This document shows, piece after piece, positions 19,458 through 29,096 of a DNA stretch of 64,000 bases; position 1 is the stretch's first letter, and every line of letters begins with the position of its first letter. The position numbers and the translations under genes are program-made. The notes beneath the pieces were generated by a model, which worked only from the letters and a program-made list of their open reading frames with translations, had not been told where the DNA came from and ran no database searches. Location of the stretch: assembly GCF_030678915.1 (NCBI RefSeq), contig NZ_JAUUTZ010000015.1, positions 55,908 to 119,907 of the forward strand. The letters are read 5' to 3'. Origin of the DNA: Paracoccus wurundjeri. Its GTDB lineage: Bacteria > Pseudomonadota > Alphaproteobacteria > Rhodobacterales > Rhodobacteraceae.

Positions 19458-20496
19458 AACTGCGTTCCAGCAGCGAGATCCAGTTCTCGCTGGCGATTTT
19501 CGTGATCAGATCATTTCCATAGCCGTGCTGTTCCATCGCTCGCAGAAGATTCGGCAGCGCGGCCGCATCGGCCAGGTCACGCGGCATCAATGCTCCGTCG
19601 AAATCCGAGCCAAGGGCAACGCCGTCTTCTCCCAGAATTTCCAGAAGATGATCCAGATGCCGAAGCATCACATCAAGATCCTCCAGCGGAAAACGCTTGC
19701 CATCGGGGCGCAGGAAGCTTGACGCGTAATTCAGCCCGACCAGCCCCTTGCTATCGGCGATCATCTCCAACTGCTGGTCAGTCAGGTTGCGGGCGCTTTC
19801 GCAAATGGCGTGGACGCAGCTATGACTGGCAACAAGCGGAGCATCGGATAGCGCGGCGATATCGTTGAACCCAGCTTCGTTCAGGTGTGACAGGTCCAGC
19901 ATGATCCGCAACTGGTTGCATTCACGCACCAACGCCCGTCCCGCATCCGTCAGCCCCGGACCCGTATCGGGCGAGGATGGAAAGGCGAAAGGCACTCCGT
20001 GGCCATAGGCCGTGGGCCGTGACCATACCGGTCCGAGAGAGCGCAGCCCCGCCGCATGCCACAGATGCAGCGCGTCCATGTCGCGGATTGCTTCGGCCCC
20101 TTCCATATGCATGATCGCGGCGATACGCCCCTCCGCCACGCTTTGGCGCAGCCCGGCGGCCGAGGTCACGACGTCCAGCGTGCCCGTCCGTTCCAATGCG
20201 CGCAGAGCGGCGGCTTGCTGGAAGGCATGTGGCAGGGCGTGATCATGTGGGATCTCTTCGGGCAGCGGCATGGCGAAGGGTGGCTGTTGCATCAGCCTTA
20301 TTGCCTCTTCGTCATTCGGCCCGCTCGGCGAGGGTATCCACATTGCGAAAAAGCCGCCGATCACTCCGCCTGCTTTCATGCGCGGCAAGTCCAGATGACC
20401 GGTGCCATCGCCCTCCAGCCAAACTTGGGAGCCATTCGCTCCCGCCGCGACGACGCGCTGGATGAAATCGTTATGGCCGTCGAAAACCGGGATCAT
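19447..20496 (-). CDS. Membrane dipeptidase, M19 family zinc enzyme
   Basis: The 349-residue protein belongs to the renal-dipeptidase family (M19), which hydrolyses dipeptides, sometimes including D-residues. The metal motif GHND is near residue 5. Further ligand stretches include MHMEGAEAI, DLSHLNEAGF, SHSCVHAICESARNLTDQQ and GSDFDGA. No signal peptide is seen from the chosen start, so a cytoplasmic location is likely. The start at 20496 follows AAAGGAG by about seven bases. The longer frame to 20682 runs into the next gene's coding sequence and is not supported. It is divergent from the ABM gene. Confidence 0.87.
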   Translation of the reverse strand: MIPVFDGHNDFIQRVVAAGANGSQVWLEGDGTGHLDLPRMKAGGVIGGFFAMWIPSPSGPNDEEAIRLMQQPPFAMPLPEEIPHDHALPHAFQQAAALRALERTGTLDVVTSAAGLRQSVAEGRIAAIMHMEGAEAIRDMDALHLWHAAGLRSLGPVWSRPTAYGHGVPFAFPSSPDTGPGLTDAGRALVRECNQLRIMLDLSHLNEAGFNDIAALSDAPLVASHSCVHAICESARNLTDQQLEMIADSKGLVGLNYASSFLRPDGKRFPLEDLDVMLRHLDHLLEILGEDGVALGSDFDGALMPRDLADAAALPNLLRAMEQHGYGNDLITKIASENWISLLERSWGA

Positions 20497-20633
20497 CGCC
20501 TGCTCCTTTATCATGTTGTCGCCAGAACCATGCACATTCCGGCATTGCTCGGCAATGGCCGGGACGGAAGTCTTGCGCGGGACAAAATTCCGCCTAGGCT
20601 GAAAGCAAGCGCATAGCCAGAAGGAAGTCAGCC

Positions 20634-20957
20634 ATGCCAGATATCCGCCCCGATTTCGACGGACAGACCGTGATCTGCACATTCGAGGTCACACCCGGAA
20701 CTGCCCATGACGTTCTTGAAATGCTGACCGAGGCCTGGGATCAGATCATCAGTCGTCAACCGGGATTCGTATCAGGGGCGATTCATCTGAACGACGCCCA
20801 GACCCGGATCGCCACTTATTCGCAATGGCGGGATCGCAAAGATTATCAGGCAATGCTGCGGACGGATGAGATGCGCCGCCGCAACCGGGATATTCATACC
20901 ATGTGCAAAAGCTTCGAGCCGGTGATGTACGAGCTGCAATCGGTGTTTCACGCCTGA
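20634..20957 (+). CDS. ABM-domain (antibiotic biosynthesis monooxygenase-like) protein
   Basis: A 107-residue single-domain ferredoxin-like alpha/beta protein of the ABM superfamily. It shows the VICTFEVTPGTAHDVLEMLTEAWD opening, QPGFVSGAIH, and ATYSQWRDRKDYQAML followed by the last helix. The superfamily includes small monooxygenases, heme-degrading enzymes and many of unknown role. No catalytic assignment can be made. A ribosome-binding site AGAAGGAAG precedes the ATG. It is followed 78 bases later by the ParA-like gene. Confidence 0.7.
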   Translation: MPDIRPDFDGQTVICTFEVTPGTAHDVLEMLTEAWDQIISRQPGFVSGAIHLNDAQTRIATYSQWRDRKDYQAMLRTDEMRRRNRDIHTMCKSFEPVMYELQSVFHA

Positions 20958-21035
20958 TGCTGCACCTGCAAAAACTCCGTGCAATCCATTGGAGCGGCGG
21001 CTAACCTGCCATCGACACAGGGCGAAGGAGCTTCG

Positions 21036-21680
21036 ATGTCAGGCAGGATCATCACCGTGGCCCAGCAAAAGGGCGGCTCGGGCAAGACCACCTTGGCGGT
21101 CAATCTGGCGATATGCCTGCACAAGCTGGGATATTCGGTCGCCCTGATCGATACCGATCCGCAGGGCAGCATGGGCCGCTGGTTCATCGAGCGGATGCAG
21201 GCGCAGGGCGAGGACGAGGCATTGGATTTCTCAACCTCATCGGCCTGGGGGGCCAGCTATGAATCGGAAAAGCTGAAAAAACGCTTTGATTACGTTATTG
21301 TCGATACACCGCCCAAGATCGACAGCGATCTGCGTCCGGCGCTGCGGGTTGCCGATCTGGTCATCGTGCCGGTTGCGACCAGCCATGTCGATCTGTGGGC
21401 AACCGAAGGTGTGCTTGATCTGGCCCGGCGCGAGAAATCTCCGGTGCTGGTGGTGCTGAACCGGGTCCGGCCGAATACGCGGCTTTCGGCCGAGGTGGCC
21501 GGGAAGGCCGCCGATATGGGTGCGGCCGTGGCGGATACGCAAATCTCCAATCGGGTTGCCTATGCCGAAACCCTGGGATTGGGGCTGGGCGTGGCCGAGC
21601 GTAATCGAAACGGTCCGGCCCGAAACGAGATGACGGCGCTTACCGACGAGATTCTGGCGGTAATGGACAGCGCCGATTAG
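21036..21680 (+). CDS. ParA/MinD-family ATPase, stand-alone
   Basis: The 214-residue protein has the deviant Walker A motif KGGSGKTTLAVNLA near residue 12, DTDPQGSMGRW (Walker A') near 41, and VIVDTPPK (Walker B) near 88. This is a compact ParA fold without the N-terminal HTH of chromosomal ParA. No parB partner lies beside it, so it is probably not the chromosome segregation ATPase; similar orphan ParA proteins position other cargo. The start at 21036 follows GAAGGAG by five bases. The upstream in-frame ATG at 20979 lacks that support. Confidence 0.83.
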   Translation: MSGRIITVAQQKGGSGKTTLAVNLAICLHKLGYSVALIDTDPQGSMGRWFIERMQAQGEDEALDFSTSSAWGASYESEKLKKRFDYVIVDTPPKIDSDLRPALRVADLVIVPVATSHVDLWATEGVLDLARREKSPVLVVLNRVRPNTRLSAEVAGKAADMGAAVADTQISNRVAYAETLGLGLGVAERNRNGPARNEMTALTDEILAVMDSAD

Positions 21681-21692
21681 CGAAGGGCATGG

Positions 21693-22373
21693 TCAGGAAA
21701 TCAACGTTCCAACCCATTCCGGCACGGTCCGGCTGGCCGGGCCGATGATGCGACGTGAAAAGTCCCGGCTATTCGCGCTATTCTCAAGGTTCAGTTCGAT
21801 GCATTCTGCCCCGTTTCGCGCGGCATGCTGTGCGAATCCCGCCGCCGGATAGACATTGCCAGAGGTGCCGATCGCGGCGAACAGTTCAGCCTCTTCCAGT
21901 GCCTGCCAGATCTGCGGCATGTGATAGGGAATTTCCCCGAACCAGACGATATCGGGGCGGGTGGCCGTTGCGCCGCAACCGGGGCAGAAATCTTCGGGCC
22001 GCATGATATCCGGCGCTGGCCAGCGATATTCGCAGGCCGCGCAGAGCGCGCTGTTCAATGCGCCATGCATATGGATGACCGAGGGACTGCCGCCGCGTTC
22101 GTGCAGGTCATCCACATTCTGGGTGATCAGCGTAAGATCCTGTGCCCGGGCAAGCTCCGCCAGCGCAAGATGTGCAGGATTGGGCCGTGCTTTGGCTGCC
22201 TTCTGGCGGCGCATATTGTAGAACTCATGCACCAGGGCAGGATTGCGGGAAAGGGCGTCGGGTGTGGCGATATCTTCGATCCGATGGTTTTCCCACAGCC
22301 CGTCAGAGGCCCGAAAGGTCGCCAGCCCGCTTTCGGCCGAGATGCCCGCGCCGGTCAGAATGACAATACGCAT
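21693..22373 (-). CDS. cobB: NAD-dependent protein deacylase (sirtuin, CobB-like)
   Basis: The 226-residue SIR2-family enzyme removes acyl groups from lysines using NAD. It has GAGISAESGLATFR at the N terminus, TQNVDDLHERGG near 85, and a zinc ribbon of two CxxC pairs (CAAC and CPGC). Y52 and R55 in HEFYNMRR match the Tyr/Arg pair that lets SIRT5 and E. coli CobB bind succinyl-lysine, so desuccinylase activity is likely in addition to deacetylation. It is convergent with the ParA-like gene, twelve bases apart. The symbol follows E. coli usage and does not imply a cobalamin role. Confidence 0.92.
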   Translation of the reverse strand: MRIVILTGAGISAESGLATFRASDGLWENHRIEDIATPDALSRNPALVHEFYNMRRQKAAKARPNPAHLALAELARAQDLTLITQNVDDLHERGGSPSVIHMHGALNSALCAACEYRWPAPDIMRPEDFCPGCGATATRPDIVWFGEIPYHMPQIWQALEEAELFAAIGTSGNVYPAAGFAQHAARNGAECIELNLENSANSRDFSRRIIGPASRTVPEWVGTLIS

Positions 22374-22388
22374 GCTGTGTGGAACGGC

Positions 22389-22691
22389 TTAGCTGCAATA
22401 TGCGGCGGCGGTATCGGCAAAATTCGTATAACGAGACCAGAAGGCGCTATCCGAATTGCTGTTCGATGTCTGCGCTTCCTGCGCCTGATGCGGGTCGTGG
22501 AAAAATTTGGCTGCGCGCCGCTGATCCGAACGCGACAAGGTCTGATCGGCGACCTGCTGGATGCAGCCGCATAGTGGAGCATTTCCCTGCGCGCGGTCGG
22601 ACCGGATGCAGGCATTGTCGATCGGGCCGGCCATCGCCAGCGGAGCGGTCAGCATAAGCGCAGCTGCCGCAATGATGATGCGGTTGAACAT
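22389..22691 (-). CDS. Small secreted protein of unknown function
   Basis: From the ATG at 22691 the 100-residue product has a clear signal peptide (MFNRIIIAAAALMLTAPLAMA, cleavage after about residue 21). A short mature part has four cysteines (IDNACIRS, PLCGCIQQV and the C-terminal AYCS) that could form disulfides. GAGGAGA precedes this start by six bases; the longer frame to 22823 is unlikely. No family was recognised. It lies directly upstream of the sirtuin gene on the same strand, so the two may be cotranscribed. Confidence 0.65.
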   Translation of the reverse strand: MFNRIIIAAAALMLTAPLAMAGPIDNACIRSDRAQGNAPLCGCIQQVADQTLSRSDQRRAAKFFHDPHQAQEAQTSNSNSDSAFWSRYTNFADTAAAYCS

Positions 22692-22952
22692 GAACTGTCT
22701 CCTCGGTTTCCTCTGCCTCGGGCGCCGGTGGACCGGTTTGTTTGCCCTTATATACACAAAATATAGCAAAAACGTGAGTTCAGGACAATCTGTTACGCGT
22801 ATCAGTGGATAGCGGGAAAGCACTTCATCCCATCAATATCTTGTAGGAAAATCGTTCCTTCAACGCATTGCGTGAAAGACGATTCGCATGGGGCCGGTTT
22901 GACAACCGAGAGACGACGTGATCTCGGTCATCTGACCGTGAACAGGTGCGAG

Positions 22953-23864
22953 ATGAGCGATAACTTCCGGGCCGCATTGCTGATGATCCTGTCCATGGCG
23001 CTTTTCGCGCTTGAAGATGCATTCATCAAATTGCTGACCCTGCATTTGCCGATTTCGCAGATTCTGATGACAAGCGGGTTCCTGGGCGCTCTGCTATTCA
23101 GTTTGCGGATGGTCCGGCGCGGGCAGCGCCTGTGGTCGCGTGCGCTCTTGCGGCCGGCGCTTGTCATCCGCAATCTGGGAGAGGCCATTGGCGCGGTTGG
23201 TTTCGTTGCAGCGCTTGCCCTGGGAGAAATGGCGACGGCCGCGGCGATATTACAGCTATTGCCATTGACCATCATGATGGGGGCGGCGCTGTTTCTTGGC
23301 GAGAAGGTTGGTTGGCGCAGGTGGATTTCGGTGGCGATAGGCTTTGCGGGGATGCTTCTGATCCTGCGCCCAGGAACTGAGGCGTTCCAGCCTGCTGCGC
23401 TTTGGGCATTGCTGAGCGTCGCCGCCCTGACCATGCGCGATCTTGCCACGCGCCGGATCGCGACCGAGATTCCATCGGATCTTCTATCGGCGGCGGCTTA
23501 TGCCTCGATCGTTCCTGCGGGCTTTCTGCTGGCGGTCACCGCGGGACAGGCGCCGGTCAACCCAAGCGTCGCAGATTGGGCTTATCTGGCCGGAATGGTG
23601 CTGTTCGGCGTCTTTGGCTATTCCGCGTTGGTGACATCCACGCGGATCGGAGAGGCCGCGGCCGTCGCGCCGTTCCGATATTCGCGTCTTGCCTTTGCCC
23701 TGATCGTCGCGGTCGTGTTCTTTTCCGAGCGTCCGGATGCACCGACCCTGATCGGAGCGGCTCTGATCGCGGCCTCTGGATGCTATGCGATGTGGCGGGA
23801 GGCGCGGTTGCGGGAAGCCTCGCCGCAGCCTCCCGACGGGATGGTCAGGCGAGGCGAGCCCTGA
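22953..23864 (+). CDS. DMT-superfamily permease (EamA family)
   Basis: A 303-residue inner-membrane protein with about ten helices in two EamA repeats. The first includes [16 protein letters not shown] and ends with [26 protein letters not shown]; the second ends with [33 protein letters not shown]. These paired G/E-rich ends are diagnostic of drug/metabolite transporters. The substrate is unknown. The ATG at 22953 is preferred over 22872 because the hydrophobic core then starts immediately and an AGGTGCGAG sequence lies upstream. It ends 49 bases before the lepA start. Confidence 0.82.
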   Translation: MSDNFRAALLMILSMALFALEDAFIKLLTLHLPISQILMTSGFLGALLFSLRMVRRGQRLWSRALLRPALVIRNLGEAIGAVGFVAALALGEMATAAAILQLLPLTIMMGAALFLGEKVGWRRWISVAIGFAGMLLILRPGTEAFQPAALWALLSVAALTMRDLATRRIATEIPSDLLSAAAYASIVPAGFLLAVTAGQAPVNPSVADWAYLAGMVLFGVFGYSALVTSTRIGEAAAVAPFRYSRLAFALIVAVVFFSERPDAPTLIGAALIAASGCYAMWREARLREASPQPPDGMVRRGEP

Positions 23865-23913
23865 ATGCATAATGCCTCTTTTCGAGGCGCGCGCAGCCTT
23901 GTATAGCCTCGCC

Positions 23914-25713
23914 ATGACCGAGTTGTCCCATATCCGCAATTTCTCGATCGTGGCGCATATCGACCACGGTAAATCCACTTTGGCGGACCGGCTGATCCAG
24001 CTGACCGGCACCGTCGCCGAACGCGACATGAAAGCTCAGCTTCTGGACGCCATGGATATCGAGCGGGAACGCGGTATCACGATCAAGGCGAATACCGTGC
24101 GGATCTCTTATCCCGCGCAGGATGGGAACACCTATATCCTGAATCTGATCGACACGCCGGGGCACGTGGATTTCGCCTATGAGGTCAGCCGCAGCATGCG
24201 CGCGGTCGAAGGTTCTCTACTGGTGGTGGACGCCACGCAGGGGGTCGAGGCGCAGACGCTGGCCAATGTCTATCAGGCCATCGACGCGGATCACGAGATC
24301 GTGCCGGTCCTGAACAAGATCGACCTGCCTGCCGCCGAGCCCGAGCGCGTCAAGGAGCAGATCGAGGATGTGATCGGCATCGACGCTTCCGAGGCCGTGC
24401 CGATTTCCGCCAAGACCGGTCTGGGAATCCCGGATGTGCTTGAGGCTATCGTACAGCGCTTGCCCGCGCCCACGGGCGACCGGAATGCGCCCCTGAAAGC
24501 GATGCTGGTCGATAGCTGGTATGACGCCTATCTGGGCGTCGTGGTGATGATCCGGGTCATGGACGGCGTTATCCGCAAGGGCGATCAGGTCAAGATGATG
24601 CAGACCGGCGCAAGTTACCGGCTGGACAAACTGGCGGTGCTGACGCCCGCCATGCGCGATATTGCGGAATTGGGGCCGGGTGAGATCGGCGTGTTCACGG
24701 CCTCGATCAAGCAGGTGCGCGATACGCGTGTGGGCGATACGATCACGCATGAGAAAAAACCGACCGACAAGCCATTGCCGGGCTTCAAACCGGCGCAGCC
24801 GGTGGTATTCTGCGGTCTCTTCCCGGTGGATGCCAATGATTTCGAGGCATTGCGCGATGCGATCGAAAAGCTGGCCCTGAATGACGCCAGCTTCAGTTCC
24901 GAAATGGAAACCTCAGCCGCGCTTGGTTTCGGTTTCCGCTGCGGTTTCCTTGGTCTGCTGCATCTGGAAGTGATCCGTGATCGGCTGGAACGGGAATATG
25001 ACCTTGATCTGATCACGACTGCGCCCAGCGTGGTTTTCCGCCTGCATATGCGCGACGGAGAAGTGCGGGAGCTGCACAACCCAGCCGACATGCCGGATTT
25101 GACGCTGGTCGATCACATCGAAGAGCCACGCATCAAGGCGACGATCATGGTGCCGGACGAATATCTGGGCGACGTGCTGAAACTGTGCCAGGACCGACGG
25201 GGGATTCAGCTTGATCTGACCTATGCCGGCAGCCGCGCGATGGCGGTCTATGACCTGCCACTGGCCGAGGTGGTGTTCGATTTTTACGATCGCCTGAAAT
25301 CCGTGACCAAGGGCTATGCCAGCTTTGATTACCAGATCAGCGAGTACCGCGAGGATAATCTGGTCAAGATGACGATCCTGGTCAATGACGAGCCGGTGGA
25401 TGCACTGGCCATCATGGTGCATCGCGACCGGGCCGAAAGCCGGGGCCGCGTGATGGTCGAAAAGCTGAAAGAGCTGATTCCGCGCCATATGTTCAAGATT
25501 CCGATTCAGGCCGCCATCGGGGGGCGTGTGATCGCACGCGAGACATTGTCCGCCATGCGCAAGGACGTTACTGCAAAATGCTATGGCGGCGATGCGACGC
25601 GAAAAAAGAAGCTTCTGGAAAAGCAAAAGGCCGGCAAGAAGAAGATGCGGCAATTCGGCAAGGTTGAGATTCCTCAAACGGCCTTTATCCAGGCGTTGAA
25701 GATGGATAACTGA
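23914..25713 (+). CDS. lepA: Elongation factor 4 (LepA), back-translocating GTPase
   Basis: EF-4 is a ribosome-binding translational GTPase. The 599-residue product has the normal length and contains G1 AHIDHGKST at residue 16, [28 protein letters not shown]-like domains, and the LepA-specific C-terminal domain ([36 protein letters not shown] region). The start at 23914 aligns with the family N terminus. No ribosome-binding site precedes it, but TATAGC sits six bases upstream, so a leaderless transcript is possible. It ends at a strong palindromic terminator. Confidence 0.97.
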   Translation: MTELSHIRNFSIVAHIDHGKSTLADRLIQLTGTVAERDMKAQLLDAMDIERERGITIKANTVRISYPAQDGNTYILNLIDTPGHVDFAYEVSRSMRAVEGSLLVVDATQGVEAQTLANVYQAIDADHEIVPVLNKIDLPAAEPERVKEQIEDVIGIDASEAVPISAKTGLGIPDVLEAIVQRLPAPTGDRNAPLKAMLVDSWYDAYLGVVVMIRVMDGVIRKGDQVKMMQTGASYRLDKLAVLTPAMRDIAELGPGEIGVFTASIKQVRDTRVGDTITHEKKPTDKPLPGFKPAQPVVFCGLFPVDANDFEALRDAIEKLALNDASFSSEMETSAALGFGFRCGFLGLLHLEVIRDRLEREYDLDLITTAPSVVFRLHMRDGEVRELHNPADMPDLTLVDHIEEPRIKATIMVPDEYLGDVLKLCQDRRGIQLDLTYAGSRAMAVYDLPLAEVVFDFYDRLKSVTKGYASFDYQISEYREDNLVKMTILVNDEPVDALAIMVHRDRAESRGRVMVEKLKELIPRHMFKIPIQAAIGGRVIARETLSAMRKDVTAKCYGGDATRKKKLLEKQKAGKKKMRQFGKVEIPQTAFIQALKMDN

Positions 25714-25734
25714 CGGCCGGGTTACAGGGGCTGC

Positions 25735-25780
25735 CAATTGAAACGGGCGAAGCAGCTTGCTGCTCCGCCCGTTTCAATTG
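25735..25780. terminator. Large bidirectional palindromic terminator
   Basis: This 46-base near-perfect palindrome lies between the convergent lepA and dacC-like genes. The outer 15-bp arms are CAATTGAAACGGGCG and its complement. An inner AGCAGC-TT-GCTGCT hairpin continues the stem after a single A/C mismatch. The outer AT-rich arm supplies a U-rich end on both strands, fitting a shared two-way terminator. Confidence 0.85.
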
Positions 25781-25814
25781 CGGTTATGGCCTCAAATTGG
25801 GCCAACAACGATCA

Positions 25815-27497
25815 TCAGGGTCCGACGACACGGCATTCTTGCTGCTTGGCCTGAAGCTGTTCGCAGGTCAGTTGCGCATCGGCCTGGGTCAGATTTGCGA
25901 AGCTGGGCTGGAAACCGCGATTGGTATCCGCGACATGGCGCGCAGCCCCGGAAAGCACGTCACCTTGTCTCAGGGCGATCTCCATCACAAGCCGATCTGC
26001 TTCGGCTTTGGAACGATACATGCCCAGAACGACGCCGTAATTACGACCGCTATTTTCCTTGCGGCTGACGATTTCGACCGCCTCGGGCGAGGAAATGTCG
26101 CCTTCACCCATTGCCGCCACAATCACGGTTTCCGAACGCGGCTCGGGCGGGGTCGACGCCACAAGCGACATGGAACCCGAATTGCCAAGATCTGCTGGTT
26201 CCGCTTCTGCCGTGACGGCTGCCGTGCTGGGATTGCCCGCGTCACTGGCCGCAGGTGCCGCTGCAACCGCCCGAGAGCGGGGGGAAGGAACGGGTCGGGA
26301 CGATACCGCCAGAACCGGTTCGGCAAGATCGGATTCGGCAGCCGCATCGGACTTGGTCGAGGCCGCAGCCATTCGTACCGCGTCGTCGATTGCGTTTGCT
26401 TCAGCTGCGGGGCGAATGCGAGGTCTGGTACTCGCATTAAGGGCGAGTTGGCCATTCGACGGCACTGCGGCTGCCTGCGGCTGAGAAGCCGGCGGGGCAG
26501 CGGCTGCCACACGTTCCGAAGGTTGCGGCGGGGCGGAACTGTTCAGTGTCAGCCGCTGGGTCTGCGGGCTGGTCGCTGCGGGAGACGGCTCGACCTGGGC
26601 ACGCCGGACGATCCGGGTGGTCAATGTCGGCGGCGGCCCCGGCCGCACCTCGCGGACGCGGGTGGGAACGCGTGTAAAGCTTGAATCCAGGAGTTGGGCC
26701 ATGACCTGATTGCGCTGCGCGGTCGAGGTGCCCCCGAAGACTGTTGCGATCAGCCGCTTGTTGCCATGCTTGGCCGAGGCGGTCAGGTTGAAACCCGCTG
26801 CTCTGGTATAGCCGGTCTTGATGCCGTCGGCCCCGGCGTAATCGTCAAGGAAACGCTTGTTCGTCTGGGAAACCGTCGCAATCCCCGCATCTGCGGAACG
26901 GCGCGAGAACAGGTTATAATATTGCGGGAAATCGTAGAACAGCCGGCGGCCCAGAACCGACATGTCATGTGCGGTCGAATAATGCCCGTCCTGCGTCAGC
27001 CCGTTGGCGTTGCGAAACTGCGTGTTGTTCATACCCAAGGCGCGTGCCATCTGCGTCATTTGCTGGGCAAAGGCGTCTTCCGAGCCTGCCAGCCCTTCGC
27101 CGATGGCCGTCGCAGCGTCATTGGCGGATTTGATCGCCGCCGCACGGATCAGGTAGCGCAGTTCGATCTGCTGCCCCGCCCGAAGACCCAGCTTTGAAGG
27201 GGGCTCGGCCGCGGCATTTGACGAGACGGTGAACTTGCTGTCCAACCGAACCTGTCCCCGTTCAACGGCCAGGAAAGCCAGATACAGGGTCATCATCTTC
27301 GTCAGTGATGCGGGATGAAGTTTTGTATCCGCGTTCTGTGTGTAGATGGGCTTGCCTGTGCGCGCATCCATTACATAGGCCGCAAAAGGCGCTGCCGACG
27401 CCGTCACGGGAACCATGAAGGCCAACAGGATTATTGCCCACAGCCGGGCTGTCAGGAGATTTCGGGTCACTGTCTCATCTGCCTCATTTCGACGCAT
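25815..27497 (-). CDS. D-alanyl-D-alanine carboxypeptidase with C-terminal SPOR domain
   Basis: This periplasmic class C PBP (peptidase S11) trims the terminal D-Ala from peptidoglycan stem peptides. The 560-residue protein has a signal peptide of about 35 residues, then catalytic S64-x-x-K67 (ASLTK), S124-A-N and K227-T-G. From about 300 to 470 runs a long Ala/Pro/Ser-rich linker, and the final 80 or so residues (GRNYGVVLGMYRSKAEADRLV onward) look like a SPOR domain, which in other proteins binds denuded glycans at the division septum. The extended linker plus SPOR points to septal targeting rather than the PBP5 amphipathic helix. A GTG at 27470 is an alternative start. Confidence 0.9.
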   Translation of the reverse strand: MRRNEADETVTRNLLTARLWAIILLAFMVPVTASAAPFAAYVMDARTGKPIYTQNADTKLHPASLTKMMTLYLAFLAVERGQVRLDSKFTVSSNAAAEPPSKLGLRAGQQIELRYLIRAAAIKSANDAATAIGEGLAGSEDAFAQQMTQMARALGMNNTQFRNANGLTQDGHYSTAHDMSVLGRRLFYDFPQYYNLFSRRSADAGIATVSQTNKRFLDDYAGADGIKTGYTRAAGFNLTASAKHGNKRLIATVFGGTSTAQRNQVMAQLLDSSFTRVPTRVREVRPGPPPTLTTRIVRRAQVEPSPAATSPQTQRLTLNSSAPPQPSERVAAAAPPASQPQAAAVPSNGQLALNASTRPRIRPAAEANAIDDAVRMAAASTKSDAAAESDLAEPVLAVSSRPVPSPRSRAVAAAPAASDAGNPSTAAVTAEAEPADLGNSGSMSLVASTPPEPRSETVIVAAMGEGDISSPEAVEIVSRKENSGRNYGVVLGMYRSKAEADRLVMEIALRQGDVLSGAARHVADTNRGFQPSFANLTQADAQLTCEQLQAKQQECRVVGP

Positions 27498-27753
27498 CGT
27501 TTATTGCGCGCCATTCGTTAATTATCCCTTTATAGCACGACCGGATTATTCAGGAAACAGAGGATTTGACTTATTTTATTACGGTTACCCGGGCTGGGGG
27601 CATCGATTCCGAAACTCGCGGAAGTTTTCCCCGTACTGCATCCCGGGGGGCTTTCATCCGGGTGGGATTTGACTATATCTTAGCCGGGCAGGGACGGCTC
27701 GGGGGTCTGCCCGGACGGCCCGTATAACCGCGAGAGGCCAGAAACCTACAGCC

Positions 27754-28083
27754 ATGACGCATTGGATGACCGAACCGAATGGCCCGGATGACCAGTCCGA
27801 TCTGGTGGTGAAGCCGCGCGCGAAATCGCAGCGACCGCCGATGTACAAGGTGCTGATGCTGAATGACGACTTTACGCCGATGGAATTCGTCGTTCACGTG
27901 CTGGAGCGGCTTTTCGGCATGAGTCATGCTCAGGCAATCGAAATCATGCTGACGGTTCACCGCAAGGGCGTCGCGGTTGTCGGCGTCTTTTCGCATGAGG
28001 TTGCCGAAACCAAGGTCGCGCAGGTGATGGAACTTGCGCGGCGCCAGCAGCACCCACTGCAATGCACCATGGAAAAAGAGTAA
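27754..28083 (+). CDS. clpS: ATP-dependent Clp protease adaptor ClpS
   Basis: ClpS delivers N-degron substrates to ClpA. The 109-residue protein has a flexible N-terminal extension followed by the conserved [20 protein letters not shown] core, [19 protein letters not shown] and the terminal [10 protein letters not shown]. The D-D-F-T-P and H-x-x-G elements that form the N-degron pocket are present. No clpA follows; the next gene is a methyltransferase. The region 27498-27753 before it is a divergent intergenic stretch shared with the carboxypeptidase gene. No reliable promoter hexamers were assigned there. Confidence 0.95.
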   Translation: MTHWMTEPNGPDDQSDLVVKPRAKSQRPPMYKVLMLNDDFTPMEFVVHVLERLFGMSHAQAIEIMLTVHRKGVAVVGVFSHEVAETKVAQVMELARRQQHPLQCTMEKE

Positions 28084-28088
28084 ACGGA

Positions 28089-29096
28089 TTGACCGCATCA
28101 CGATTGCAACTGGCTTTCCCGGATGGCCATCCCGGGGGCGAGGTTCTGGTTTTCGGAGCTGGCAGTGCCGATGATCTTTCGCCGCTTGACCCCGGACGGA
28201 CCGTCATCCGGCAGGGAATGTTTCCCGATTACTCGGCGCTTGTCGACCGCGGTTACAAGGCCGCGCCCGAGATCGAGGGGCAGTTCGGCACGGCGATCGT
28301 ATTTCTGCCTCGCTCGAAACCTGCCGCGCGCGCGGATATCGTCTCTGCGGCCGCCCGGCTGCAGCCGGGCGGGGTGTTGTGGGTCAATGGGCAGAAAACC
28401 GATGGCATCGATGCGATTCTGAAAGAGATGCGTGGAATCCATGCCATCGACGAGGTTCACAGCAAGGCGCATGGCAAGATTTTTCGTGTCACGCCTCCGG
28501 GTGGAAACTGGCTGCCTGCGGAATGGGAATCCCGCTCGACCATGATCGCGCCCGGTTTCGTGACCCGACCGGGGGTGTTTTCGGCGGATGGGATCGATCC
28601 CGGCTCGGCGCTGCTGGCCCGCTGCTTGCCCGAGCGTCTGCCGACCCGTCTGATCGATCTGGGAGCGGCATGGGGGTGGCTTGCCGCGCAGACACTGAAA
28701 CATCCGGGAGTCGAGGTGGTTCATCTGGTCGAGGCCAGTTACCCGGCGCTTGAGTCCGCACGGGAAAATATCAGCGATAGCCGTGCAAGGTTCCACTGGG
28801 CGGACGCAAGGGATTTCCGTCTGCCCGAGCCGGTCAACGGCATTGTCATGAACCCGCCTTTCCATGAGGGCCGCGCCGCCAGTCCCGTCCTGGGCACAGA
28901 ATTTATCGCGGCTGCGGCGCAACTGCTGACCGGCGCAGGTCGGCTATGGATGGTCGCCAACCGGCATTTGCCTTATGAAACGGTGTTACGTGGGCATTTC
29001 GCCAAGGTGACAGAGATCGGCGGAGACAATCGATACAAGGTTTTCGAGGCCAGCGGGGCTGGTCGCGGCGGTCATCGCCAAAGGGGACGGCAATGA
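28089..29096 (+). CDS. Class I SAM-dependent methyltransferase (RsmC/RlmG-like)
   Basis: The 335-residue protein has an N-terminal degenerate methyltransferase-like half and a catalytic C-terminal half, the RsmC/RlmG arrangement. The SAM-binding stretch RLIDLGAAWGWLAAQTL lies near residue 185 and the target-base motif NPPFHEG near 255. NPPF is typical of N2-guanine rRNA methyltransferases, so 16S or 23S rRNA is the likely substrate. The start is uncertain. I chose TTG at 28089, five bases after clpS; an ATG at 28062 inside clpS gives nine more residues. It overlaps the next gene by ATGA. Confidence 0.78.
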   Translation: MTASRLQLAFPDGHPGGEVLVFGAGSADDLSPLDPGRTVIRQGMFPDYSALVDRGYKAAPEIEGQFGTAIVFLPRSKPAARADIVSAAARLQPGGVLWVNGQKTDGIDAILKEMRGIHAIDEVHSKAHGKIFRVTPPGGNWLPAEWESRSTMIAPGFVTRPGVFSADGIDPGSALLARCLPERLPTRLIDLGAAWGWLAAQTLKHPGVEVVHLVEASYPALESARENISDSRARFHWADARDFRLPEPVNGIVMNPPFHEGRAASPVLGTEFIAAAAQLLTGAGRLWMVANRHLPYETVLRGHFAKVTEIGGDNRYKVFEASGAGRGGHRQRGRQ

